From Leptidea sinapis (lineage: Eukaryota > Arthropoda > Insecta > Lepidoptera > Pieridae): a stretch of DNA of 64,000 nucleotides. The stretch's first letter is position 1, and the number at the start of each line of letters is the position of its first letter. Below are positions 44,186 through 56,100 of the stretch, piece after piece. The notes below the pieces were generated by a model. The model was not told the origin of the DNA, made no database searches, and worked only from the letters and a program-made list of their open reading frames with translations. The stretch is from positions 16,603,001 through 16,667,000 of the forward strand of contig NC_066312.1 of NCBI RefSeq assembly GCF_905404315.1, written 5' to 3'. Position numbers and translations under genes: made by a program.

Positions 44186-45009
44186 ACTCGATAAGAAGAA
44201 GATTAGAGTAGAAAGGTCATTGTATCACACAACAATGACGTCACTTCGAACATCTGCTTTGAATACTAAATTTTGTATGTTACTAAACAGTTTACATTAA
44301 TATCCGTATTAAGCTTAAATAACCTTTTAAAATAAGCAATGTACGGGAGTGCTGAAAATTTAAAATTTTTAATACTTCTCGTTGGATTTTTAAAAAGCAA
44401 TTGATATCATTTAACTGATTAGGTAAAGTACTTTCGGTAAATCGGATTTTAAATTACAATGGGGCCCCCATATTGAAGTATTGGCTAATAGAATTAGTTC
44501 TGCAGCATACGTGGTTAAAAAGATTAGAGTTTAGACAATTAACCGACGTAGATACGGCGCGACTAGTTTATTTTATTTATTTTCATAGTATTATGTCCTA
44601 CTATCTTTAGTCGCCATTTTGTATGCGTGCAATAGTTACTTTGCAAATAATACACATACAAATTGCTGTTTCCGCTGCTGGTGGCGCTTTCCTATTGTCA
44701 AAGTTTCAAAAAAATGCTACTACTTTTTAAGTGCCTTAATACAAAGTTTATGGTATCTCCGAAAATGACGAATACATACTTCCATCCCCTTTTTCAACGC
44801 GTAATTAATTTATCGCAATTAAAGGTAGCCTATTTCCTTTTCCTGGCTCTAGTATATCTCTGTATAGAATTTCATCAATATCAGTTCAGTGGTTTAGGCA
44901 TGAAAGCGCAACAACAAACTTACATTCACATTTATAATATAAAAGTAGCCGCTGATATAAACACCACATTTGTGGCTATTCGCGCTATTTACTAGCCTAG
45001 GTCCTAAAT
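44186..45009. other. Intergenic, nothing recognised
   Basis: The 110-codon frame at 44663 has no recognisable motif. Confidence 0.35.
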
Positions 45010-46030
45010 AATCAATGAGAGTAAAATTTAAGGAAATAAACATCTTGACTATTGTCTCTCAATATAATATTCTTGATAATGTTATGGGTGTACATAGGCA
45101 CATAATTGAATTTGCTAGAAACTGTTATAACCATAACGTTAACACCAGGAGCAAACATAAACTTATAATGCCTACAACTCGGCTATGTCGAGTTAGTAAG
45201 TCTTTTGTGGGGCGTTGTATATGCTTTTACAATAAGACCCCAGAAAATGTTCAAAACAAATGTACTACGATATTCAATATAATTGTTAGAAAACGTTTGT
45301 GTGGTAAAGGTTAGTATAACATAAATAACTTTCCTAATGATACCACAGATTGGGAATGGTGCGACCGCCCTCAGGCAATTAAATAATAACGATATAACAT
45401 TGTAACCATATTTTTATAAAAAAAAAACTAGCCGTCCCAGCAAACGTTGTATTGCCATATAAAGTAATAAATTTTAAATTTTTGGGTACAAAAAATAGAT
45501 GACGACCTATTCTCAGCTAGGGCTTTTGGTAGGCCAAAACATATCGTACTATAATAATTATTATATTCCATTGCCATCTTGCAACCCTATTGCGGATTAG
45601 TGGATGGAACAGAATAATGTAAAAATCGCGATACAAAAATAGTTGTTAATCTTAGACCGGTGAAAATTTGAAGTTATATGTATTTTTATGCTGAATCATA
45701 ATAAAATAAAAATAGAAAATTAGAAAAAGTCAAAAAAATAATAAAAATTATTTAGGGGTGGGTTCCTTATCATTTAGGGGTATTAAAAATAGATGTTGGC
45801 CGATTCTCAGACCTATCCGATGTGCACACAAAATTTCATACAAGCCGTTTCAGAGGAGTTTGGTAACAAACACACGAGAATTTTATATATTAGAAGAAGC
45901 CCGCTGAGTTTGTTGCACCCGTTCTTCTCAGGTCTGAGGCACACCTTTTGGAATCGGTGTAGTTTTTGACTTTCAATAAGTGATATTATAATATCCTATT
46001 TTGAATAAATATATTTGAATTTGAATTTTA
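45010..46030 (+). mobile_element. LINE 3' end, split by a Helitron-like insertion
   Basis: The frame reads NVNTRSKHKLIMPTTRLCRV, SKSFVGRCICFYNKTPENVQ and, after the stop, FPNDTTDWEWCDRPQAI, which I associate with the C-terminus of an insect LINE. The 3' UTR resumes after the insert at 45895 with AGCCCGCTGAGTTTGTTGCA, CGTTCTTCTCAGGTCTGAGG and a TTTGAATTTGAATTT end. 45428-45894 is the insert. Confidence 0.72.
45428..45894 (-). mobile_element. Helitron-like element inside a LINE
   Basis: 5' TCTAATATATAAAATTCTCG (45894) and 3' AACGTTTGCTGGGACGGCTAG followed by host T (45427). The base before the 5' end is T rather than A. Shares its internal sequence with the copy at 20780. Confidence 0.72.
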
Positions 46031-46387
46031 TTGCGATATTTTTATATATTATAAAATCGGACATAATTAATATAAGCGTTGCACAATTATGGTACTAGTA
46101 TTGTTATTATGATAGAGAACTGCCAATAGACAGTTATTTAGTTCTGATATAACTCTGTTTAGAATTTTATATGTAATTATTTAGTTCTTGCCGTGAGTTA
46201 TTGATTTTTTCCACATAATCACTATAATTATGAGAGAATATTGAGATCGATAACTACCTTTATTGCCTTCTGTCACATTATATTCCAAATTTCCATAGAC
46301 TTATTGAATTAACTAATCTAATAATTATTGTCAAGCTGGGAGAGGGCCTCATTTCATTTCTATCCCCCTTTCATTTATTTCCTAAAT

Positions 46388-47930
46388 CAACGAGCAGCTT
46401 TCCAGTTACCCGACTGAAACACGCAAGTTCTGGTCGTTGTCGAAAGCTGCTCTTGGTAACTTCAACCAGCCGTTCCTGTCGCCGTTGCATATGAGGAAAG
46501 ACACCCTGGCCCATACAGCAAAAGGTAAAGCCGATCTTCGGTGCGCTCTTTTTGCCTCTAACTCGCCTCTTGACGACAACGGACAGAAAACTGTTCGGCG
46601 AGCTCTGTTTTAGTTGGCCGCCAGGAATTTCAACCAACCAGTGGATAAGAGTGGGCTGGATGGTATTTCTCCAATCATTCTTAGAACGTGTGCCCCTGAG
46701 CTAACGCGTTTTTTCCGGCACTAATGTCCCAAAGGCGTAGTCCCTGATTCATGGAAGGCAAGTCCATGTCCATCCGGACCTAAAAAAACGAGACATTTCG
46801 GATCCGGCAAACTACAGGCCTATAGCTATTTTTTTTTTATGGAATAGGAGGATAAACGAGCGTACGTCACCTGTTGTTAAGTGATAACCGCCGCCCACAC
46901 TCTCATGCAACACCAGAGGAATCACAGGAGCGTTGCCTGCCTTTAAGGAAGGTGTACGCGCTTTTTTTGAAGGTACCCATGTCGTATCGTCCCGGAAACA
47001 CCGCACAAGGAAGTTCATTCCACAGCTTTGTAGTACGTGGAAGAAAGCTCCTTGTAAACCGCACTGTGAAGGACCGCCCGCCACACATCCAGATGGTGAG
47101 GATGATATCCTAACTTGTGGCGTGTCGTGCGAAGGTGGAATTCGGCGGCAGGAATTAGGTAAAACAGCTCTTCGGAATACTCCCCGTGATAAATCCGGTA
47201 TTACCTCCCCGCTCTCCATAATCATGGAGAGCATAATTAACCGCAAGCTCTTGGTATACCTAGAAGGCCAACAGTTGACCAACGAGCGACAGTAAGACTT
47301 TCGCCATGGTCGGTCAGCAGGCGATCTTCTGGCTTACTTAACACATAGATGGGCGTTGGCTATGGAAAGCAAGGGTGGAAGGCCTACCAGTTAGCCTGGA
47401 TATAGCGAAGGCCTTTGATCGTGTATCACACTAGGCGCTTCTCTTAAAGCTTCCATCATTTGGGCTTTCCGAGCGCTTAAGCAAGTGGACCTCACTGGGC
47501 GCAGCATACAGGTCGTTGTCTACGGTTATTGCTCGAAACCGACGCCCGTAAACGCTGGAGTGCCTCAAGGCTGTGTGCTATCTCCTACACCGATTCTTTT
47601 GCATATCAATGAAATATTGGACACCTCCAACATACATTGCTATGCAGGTGACAGTACTGGTGATACCTTATACACTGGACATGACTCAAGTTTGCGAGTT
47701 TAGCATTAAAAAACCCCCATTTGTCGTATCACCGCTTTTAGAGAACACTTCCCTTACAGCCTCACCTAGTATCGGAATATTGGGTCTTGAAATCTTGAGC
47801 GATTGCTAATTCCGCGGTCATCTGGAGAGCAAAGCCAAATTGGCTTCGAAAAAACTGGGCGTCATAAATATGGCACGGCAATACGTCAAGCCGGCCCACA
47901 TTCTAGCGCTCTACAAAGCGCAGGTCCACA
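46388..47930 (+). mobile_element. LINE-A copy, 5' and 3' truncated, split by another LINE-A
   Basis: 46388-46825 begins inside ORF2 (CGAGCAGCTTTCCAGTTACC) and runs to ACTACAGGCCTATAGCTATT. The frame resumes at 47205 (TATTACCTCCCCGCTCTCCA) and continues through GTGCCTCAAGGCTGTGTGCT (RT motif VPQGCVLS) to about 47930 (GCGCTCTACAAAGCGCAGGT). The catalytic box is changed to CYAGDST, and stops and shifts are frequent. Collinear with 58830-60165. Confidence 0.88.
46826..47204 (-). mobile_element. LINE-A 5'-truncated insertion nested in LINE-A
   Basis: On the minus strand it starts CCGGATTTATCACGGGGAGT (late ORF2), passes GGCGGGCGGTCCTTCACAGT and ends GCTCGTTTATCCTCCTATTC, CATAAAAAAAAA. Flanks on both sides read TATT/ATT of the host LINE, consistent with a very short target duplication. 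Confidence 0.88.
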
Positions 47931-49130
47931 TATATTTGCAAACTCGTACATACACTTTAGCGATTTGATTTGTTTCTCCGGTGGTAATTATATTAAACTA
48001 CTTTTTATTTTTAAATATAATCCGTTCACGTAGGAATTCTTTTTGTTGTTTAAGAACTTCTATTGCCTAGTATCCATTGCAAATTTTAATGCGGTCGTTT
48101 TGGGAGAATGATTCTGAACATTTAAAACTACAATTGGTGTTACATGAATGTTCGTAAGACTCTTAAATATTTTAGCCAGATGAATTTTTCCTTTTCGGTC
48201 TTCATAATATCTCTTTACTTGAATTTCTTTATTTCGTTTCCACTTTTTAGAGTCTGATTTTTTCCATCTCTTTTCTATTTCTGTTCAAAATATCTTTATT
48301 TTGCTTTTTAATAAAATATCTTCTTGTATTGACTCAGCATCAGTAGTTTCTTCTATAATAATATTTTGTTTACTTGATAAGATTTATTTTTAACTCTTGA
48401 AGGTAGCTGTTGCACGAATTTTTTACATTTTGTAGTGTTAGTATTTATTTTGACTTGCTTTTAAGTCATTGATTCAAACATGTCGTTATCCGAATAAGAA
48501 CGATTTTCTGTAAATTATTTTTTTTTCTTTTTCTGTTTTAAAATTGGTGTACGTTTCGTTTTGCGTCTTCTTCATCAATATTGGGGATGAAGGAACTATC
48601 AGAATTTAGAAAATGTTTGACTTCTTATAAATTCTTTGTCTGTCTGTGGCAAAATATCAACACCTAAAATAATGACTGGCGAATCAATCATAAATGTACA
48701 AGAAAAGTTCTTTAAGACTATTGGTTAGAAATCCCGCCAATTGTATAACGTGTGTTAGTCGAAAAAGATTATATAAAACGGATTACTGACTCTTTATTGT
48801 GTATATTGAAATTATTATAAACTTATATTTATTTATTTTAATCAGTATTAATTTTTTTTAAAGTCATAAATTTCACGTGACCCTAAGAGAGAATTGTGGC
48901 AGAACTAAATAAAAGAACTTATTGATTTCATTAAAAGTTTTTTACTTAATTCGTTACAGTTATTAAGTTTTGCCACGCAAATTATTTACTATTATAGTGC
49001 TATTTATTTGTCATAGATAAATATTGTAAAACGTGTTTTTTTTTGTGAATTTCGAAATGATTGCAACTTCAACTACACCAAAAAATCGAGCGTAAATTAT
49101 TAAATAACGTTAAAATTAGGAAAATTAAAA
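47931..49130. other. Intergenic with an unassigned minus-strand coding-like remnant
   Basis: The minus strand at about 48370-48069 is open apart from one TGA: ETTDAESIQEDILLKSKIKI, then EIEKRWKKSDSKKWKRNKEI, QVKRYYEDRKGKIHLAKIF and TTALKFAMDTRQ-stop. It could be a decayed transposon protein; the family is not recognised. Confidence 0.35.
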
Positions 49131-49247
49131 AAAAACTACTTCAAAAACTGAAAAGTATCTATCAAATAACTAAAAATTTAATTAAATACACCTCTTATGC
49201 AAACCTTTACCTTTTATATTAATTTATAGCTTTGAAGTCGGTGCCAA
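49131..49247. repeat. Solo arm of the palindromic foldback repeat
   Basis: ACTACTTCAAAAACTGAAAA at one end, TACACCTCTTATGCAAACCT in the middle and TTTGAAGTCGGTGCC at the other, collinear with the arm at 6822-6947. Confidence 0.8.
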
Positions 49248-49261
49248 AAGGAAGGATTCCC

Positions 49262-49548
49262 TATGCATCTCCATGGACGTTACCAGTGGGAGGCTCCTTT
49301 GCACAGGATGTCGGCTAGTGTAAGGATTATTGTTTCGGTCTGAAGAGCGTCGTAGCTAGTGAAATTACTGGACAAATGAGACACTTTATGTCTCCAGCTG
49401 CAATTGTACTGACGAGCGCAATTGTAGTGCTGCTCTGAATTTTTGGGGTTTTCAACAATCTTGAGCGGCGCTTTATTGTAATGGGCAGGGCGTATCAATT
49501 ACCATCAGCTGAACGTCCTGCTCGTCTCGTCCCTAATTGTCATAGAAA
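49262..49548 (+). mobile_element. SINE-B copy, nearly full length
   Basis: GTGGGAGGCTCCTTTGCACA, TGTTTCGGTCTGAAGAGCGT, GTGAAATTACTGGACAAATG, ATTGTAGTGCTGCTCTGAAT, TACCATCAGCTGAACGTCCT and GCTCGTCTCGTCCCTAATTG, then an A-rich end. Part of the 5' middle block is missing. Confidence 0.85.
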
Positions 49549-50787
49549 AAACATCTGAACTTATATTAGTGTAATCAAATTCCGCTAAATAGACGCAAAA
49601 AAAAAACCAAAACCATTCTACTAAAAAGAATACTTTATTAAATATAAGTACTGTACACTTTTAGAGTTACATTCATACTTGTAAAAAAATTACAAATTAC
49701 AAAAGGTACAATTAAATATTAATGATATATTTTAAAATTATTTAGGAAAATTCATCTCAATTTGATAATTAATTTAATTATAATATAACACAAGTAACAG
49801 CACCACACAAAAATGGACGGATATTTAAGCTCAATAATTATATTATCTAAACTTATAACTAACAGGCACTGAATTCAGATTAATATCAGATGATCACAAT
49901 ACGACTGACCCTAAGACTTTTACGACATTATCTGTCATATGTCAAAATTTCTTCTACAAATTCATACAAACCCTGAAACGGAAGAATCATCAAAATAAAA
50001 CATTTACTTTAAAAAATCACTTTAAAATAAAAGCGTAATAGAATTATATTTTAACTGTTATATTTACATAGGTAGGTAATAAAACTACACACACTTAGTG
50101 GCAAAAATTTCATAATTTCTTTAGTAATTATCATTGTGTCAAATATTATATAATTGAGATAGTTTAAATTTAATAAAAATATTTTAACTAACTATAATAT
50201 GGACGTAAATGAAAGTAAACACAGCTAACGTCATTTGTAAAACGGTAATAAAATAAATGCTATTTAAAAAGAAGGCTATAGTTATAGTACTCATATATTT
50301 TATATATTGTAAATATTACATAATATCTTGTAAATAAAACGAACATTTTTTGTTAATACATACATTTACAAAATTACAATAATGTACATGCTATCTGATA
50401 CTTAGAAAAAGTAATTTTGAATCTACACATAAAAATCAATTTCAAATTGCATTTTTGTACAAAATAGATTTTTACTAAATGCATATTATGAATGTTTGCA
50501 TGGAGCTTCAACTGAAGACTGTTTTTACTATTGAAGACTAGAGAATTAACTAACAAACTAATTTAGAATTTATACTATTCACATACATAGGTACTAACTG
50601 ACTATATATAATATTTTTCAGTTTTCCTCGTTGTAAAATACCTCTTCTAACTCCTACCAGTGAGTCGTGTCTCCCGGTCCTGCTGTCTTTTTAATTGTCT
50701 TCCCCCAAACACATTGTATTAAGGTGAAAAATATATATAATGTAGTAGGGGTGGGGTTAAATCATTAAAATCAACTACTGCTTTAAA
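49549..50787. other. AT-rich, nothing recognised
   Basis: Very low GC content, no frame above 60 codons and no repeat ends. Confidence 0.45.
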
Positions 50788-50873
50788 GTCAGATATGCCG
50801 CACCGTTTAAGGCGCCAGATTTAAGCTCTAGTTCCCGAGAAGGTGAGTAGGTTCGAACCCCACACCCCTGACG
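50788..50873 (+). pseudogene. tRNA-Leu(TAA)-like sequence, degenerate
   Basis: About 85 bases, the length of a class II tRNA. Acceptor GTCAG pairs with CTGAC (5 of 7 bp). The D-arm region is TGCCGCACCGTTTAAGGCGC (normal Leu: TGGCCGAG.GGTCTAAGGCGC). Anticodon arm CCAGA-TTTAAGC-TCTAG pairs 4 of 5 with anticodon TAA. The T arm has GGTTCGAACCCC, and TTTTTT follows within 10 bases (pol III terminator). Mutations in the D arm and stems argue for a pseudogene or a SINE head. Confidence 0.5.
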
Positions 50874-52924
50874 AAAGTTTTTTATCACATTACATTTAAA
50901 TTTTTATAAAGAAGTAAAGGTTTTGATTTATTTCTTCGTTTATTATACTGATATTAATGTTATTTTGTGAAACAAAGTTTCACTTGCATTGTGGTTTCAT
51001 AAGACCACACAATTGCTTTTTTGCTTTACTTTGGACTAGATTTTCTAGGATACTAGTTTGTGATCACTTTGACTCCACTTTTCATCTTTACTTCAGTAAG
51101 CTGGACTCTTCATAAAATCGAGGATACTTTTCCCCGTTGTGTTTAGTCATTGTGATAATTTCGCTCTTTTAAAGTCCGAGTTCGTGTCTCCTAACAATAA
51201 GTCATAAAATGGCAAAGACTTTGTACAGTTCAGCAGTACAACATAACTGCATTATACCATACAACTTATCTGTGTTTAAAATGCTGCATAATTGTTGATT
51301 TGCTAATGATTGATTTATTTAACTGTCAGAGTTTTGATAAAAAAATCTATGTATGCCTGATCCCTGAGAAGAATGGGCGCAGGAAAGAAAGCGGGCTTAT
51401 TTTTTGAACAAAAGTTCATGATATGATACTTACATTACATTGTGAAAGATATAAACCTGTCAAGATTTAAAGAAGGAGTAACTGTTTTTGAATATTAAAA
51501 GTTGATTAAAATAATTAGTTGCCGAAGTAACAGCACTGAGATTTTATTTGTTACGATGGGCTTCCCGCGAGTTCACTTCCGAAAATAGACCACTAAATAG
51601 GATAATATCCACCATTTCATAAGTTATTATTAATGTGGTTAATAACTTCCCATAGATTTAACTAAAAATCTGCTACTAAAAGCTCTAACAAAAATGATCA
51701 AGCATTTAAAATGCGCTGGAATAAATAGACAGAAAATAATATTATAGATATTTCTAGAGTAAGCACCGTGTAAACAAACAAACGCATTTAGTAAAAACCT
51801 GTTATTTTAAAGAATTTAATTTTATTTATATATATATATGTGTATAGATATAAAGATTCTATACATCGGGATAAAGTGCTCTATTTAATAGGATTTCTCG
51901 GCAGTATCGAAGCTTATTATGTGATCCAAGTAATGTTACTGTATAAAACGAAATTGTTTTCTTAAAAAAGGATTAATTAAATTTGCTTTATTTTTGTCTT
52001 GACTTTCCAAAAACAAATTTAAGAATAGTAATAACTTAGTAAAAAAAACTAAATGTGATGATTTTTAGAATCTGTCAAAAGGGAGAATTGAAAAGAGGTC
52101 AAAGAAGTTAAAAATTGTGATCTTGTGTGTAACTATAACATGTGGAAGCAGGAATGCTCCAAATCATACGAAATATCAAAAATTCGATTCCGAAATTACT
52201 TTATAGAACCCTTTCTCGTAAATCACTTCGTCTGTTATTGATACCGCATCAAAATCTGTTCAGTAATTTTAGTATATTTTGTCCAGACAGCGGTTGAGGT
52301 TTCTGTTTTATTAATACGAGTATAGTATAATTTAAAAAAATATTCACAGCGCCTCTTCTGCTGCATAAATATTGTTAAATATTTCTCTATTTATTTACAA
52401 TAATAAGCTAAAATTAAACAAACAGATTTAAACATCTGCTAGTGTATTTTTGTATATTTTTTCTTCTTGGTAGAAACAAATTTAGTTTAGAAGTCATCAT
52501 GCCGACCAAACTCCATTTGCATGTGGAAGACAAATCTTATTATGTAACGTCGTTAAGATCGCAATACTATATACCAGAAATCAATATCAGAAATCTTCAT
52601 AACTAACATTTTGTCCCTTTTACAATATGATAGTGTATTTTAGTTAGTTACAAGACAAATTACCGTTTAGATAGTCTTTAATAAATCCTCCTATTATAGA
52701 ATCATACTTTTTTATGGAATGTTGAAATAAATTAATTAAAAATCAGTCTGAACCTAGAAAGGCTGATATATACATGCCCAATTTTTTCTTGTTATGTAAG
52801 TCTGAAGGCCAAAACAATAAGGTAATGATTCGTTTCCTCCGTTTTAGGCTTTTTTTCAAAGATGATCGACATCTCAATACTCTTGCTAGTCTAATTAATC
52901 CTTTAAATGTTTCGTCTAAAAGCT
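50874..52924. other. 3' flank of bestrophin with a LINE 3' scrap
   Basis: 51345-51420 on the minus strand contains AAGCCCGCTTTCTTTCCTGC and GCCCATTCTTCTCAGGGATC, a fragment of the 3' UTR of the LINE at 45010. Otherwise AT-rich. The bestrophin 3' UTR must lie in the right part, but no clear poly(A) signal was chosen. Confidence 0.45.
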
Positions 52925-53178
52925 TCAAACATAGACTTCTCCCCGTCTGGATCCAATAGATTTTCTTGAAATCTCTTGCGTCCCGTTATCGCTATGCTCG
53001 CTGTCTTTATCTGACGGTATCTCTGTAATCGTTGCTCTAGTGGCATCAGGTGAGGCAACTCTGTCGGTTCTCGGCGTCGTTGGTCGAGAACCATTTACTA
53101 TTGTCAACTGTGACACACTCATTGGTGTTAGTGTCATCGAAGATACTACAGGCGCTGCTGCCAACATTGGTGGTAAAC
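52925..53178 (-). CDS. Best1: Bestrophin terminal exon
   Basis: Acceptor AATTTCAG|GT at 53179-53180. Completing the split Ser codon gives LPPMLAAAPVVSSMTLTPMS through ISRKSIGSRRGEVYV and TGA at 52927-52925. Confidence 0.88.
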
Positions 53179-56100
53179 CTGAAATTGAACGAGCTTTTTA
53201 TATTTTCGAGATATTCCACACACAGAAAAAAATTGTTACAGAAGAGAAAAGCATAATATACACACATAAAAAAAGTCTAAGCAACATGCTGATATTACAA
53301 TTTTACCATTTATATTAATTAATTTCTAAGTCTTTATTCACTCAAAGTGCATAGGTATGTAAACTTTTTTGTTATTACTGGCTGGTTGTAAAAAAAAATC
53401 GATTGTGTTTTGTTTTTTTCATAAAATTAAATGAAAGGGAATTTGTTTGTGTTTATTGCTACGCTTAGTCTTGATTTTATAATTTTAACCACCATTTAAA
53501 TAAAGATAGCGACAAAATTGAATTGTTAGATATTCTTTACGTCATGGAGCAACGTCTTTTGCCGGCAAAGGAAATGCAAAGAGCTGTAGGGATGTTGCAA
53601 GCGGGAAGTAATCAATCTCAGGTACCTCAGCATTTTGGCATTCATAGAAGTGTTATTTGTTGTCTTTGGCAGCGTTACAACAATACAAGGGAACCCGCTG
53701 AACAGCATTCAGGCCGTAAAAGGAGTACAAACACTCGGCAAGACCGGTATATACACTGACTGCAAGACCAAACCACTCGAGAGATATGTTTGGGGCTACA
53801 AAATTTAAGTGGTGTTGATGTAAGTTCCCAAACTGTGCGAAATCGACTGCATGAGTAAGGCCTACGAGCTCGGCGCCCAATTAGGTGCCCACCGATACGT
53901 CACCGGAATCGAGCTAGTCGAAATGAAGGGTGTAGAGAACGCAGAACATGGACCTAGGAACAATGTTATGGATGGATAAAATTATGTTTTTCGATGAGTC
54001 GCGATTCGGGTTTAGGCCTGATACAAGAAGGGTGCGAGTGTACCGTCGGCCCGGAAATACTGAAAGGCTCAGGTGCATTCAGGAAGTTCATCCATACAGC
54101 GGGTCAACAGTTATGGTATGGGCGGGTATTATGAAGAACAGGCGAACTGAGCTCGATTTTGTAAAGGGAAACATGAACGCTGAAAATTACGTTGAAGATA
54201 TTTTCAGACCTTATGTGTATTTGCACAAACCTTTGGCTCCGATTTTACGTTAGTGCATGACAATGCGCGTTCACATACAGCTCGGCGAACCAGTCAATAC
54301 TTGGCTCTGGCCTGCACAATTCGCCAGACCTCAACCCCATCGAGCACGCATGGGATATGCTCCAGAGACGTGTTTTGAAGGACTTGGTCGGAGTTACAAC
54401 AATCCAACAGCTGAAGGATTTGCTACAATTCCATTGGGAGCGAATACCGCAAGATGACATAAACAGTCTCATTAATTCAATGAATAATCGTTGCCGACAA
54501 GTTTTGAATAGCAGAGGAGGCCATACTTTGTATTAAATTATCCTATTCTTTCACAATAAATTCATTTACTTTAGACATTTCATATTGTTAAAAAATGTTT
54601 AGTTGCTTATGTACCTTAGTTTCTGCAGTATACTCTAATATTGTTAATTTCTGTTATTAAAAGAACTTATAAAGACAACAGCTGCTATTTTTACATCATA
54701 GGACCCTAAAAATATTATTTTAAAAAAGAGGTCCCCCCCCCTCCTCGTTGAAAGAGGAGAGTCAAATAAACGCGGAGCGGGATGAGAGAAGAGGCAATAG
54801 ACAACTGACCTGTATAAATAAATACCACTGGAAATATGTTTGCAAGTTTTGCAGAAATTTTTTGTGTCTATTTGAAGCGCCACTCGCGAGCGTCCAAAAA
54901 ACTAATTTTGATGTATAATACAAGGCTGCAAAGGAACGTACAATACACTAAAGTATTTTTACATTTTGAATTAATTTCGGTCGTTTTCCGTACTATTTAT
55001 ACTTCAAGAATCAACGTAATAAAGTACACAATCTTTTTTTGTAAATAGTTTCACACCATATATTGATGTTTGCTGAGGTTGTCATCACTAGTTTTAGTAA
55101 TGCAGACTCTCGCTACATGGCTAACAGTGCCAAAATGACAAATATCAAACAGTCACAAAAGCACTTTGACAGCCGCCACCCAGTGGTAATTAGTAGAGGT
55201 CAGTGCCATAAACTCAGTCAATGTGAATCGCAATTTGCATAGCTCCGCTCGGGACGATCGACTGTATCGTGAATCGAGATTGTCAATTTGAGATTTAAAA
55301 TTGCCCAAGAATAAAAGACTTTTGTAAAACACCGCGTAGATTGCTCTTTAAGTAGTAAAGCTATTTCTTGTGTTGTATTTTGTTTAAAAAATTTTACCTC
55401 GCCTCCACTAATGTGAGATACTCACTCGTTATCGACTGAACAATATAGTCTAGGATTTTCTATATCTGCCCACCTCTATATAGAATCCTAGCTACGCCCA
55501 TGTATTCACGAATAAAATAGAGGATATTTAAGTCTTACTTTGAGCTAAGTTTGGCGAGAGAACAGCCTGAGCCAGAGCTGTGGTACCGGGCTGTCCAGCA
55601 TGAAGTGTATTGTTCACGGAACCACTGTCTAGCTCTTGTATTGGAGACAGAACCAGGGCGCCAAGGACAGGAACCTCATTCTGATAGCCCTGGTGGGCCA
55701 TGATCACACCCATATTCTGCATACCCATTGAGAACCGGTTCTCTCTGTCCATTACTTCCTTCGTAACATCTGGCGTGGGTATGCGAGGGCGATTACGTAG
55801 AGTTGTTGGGATTGCTGAACCATTGCTCTTTGGACCTAAAGTAGAAAAAATATTTTATCATAGGAATCAAACTATACATAACAACTTATAAAATTTTACT
55901 AATAAGAGTCCAAATAAAACACTTTTAAAGGATTAAGACGCGTGTAATTGTAACTATTCTGACATTAGATTTTTTCGTAAAAGTTACATTTTTATTTTAG
56001 TTAACTCGACGTTTCAAAACCTTTCCAGATCTCATTGTCAGGGGGACTGCAGATGAAATGGAGTCAAAGATAGTATTCGTCATAGTTGTCATTATGAAGT

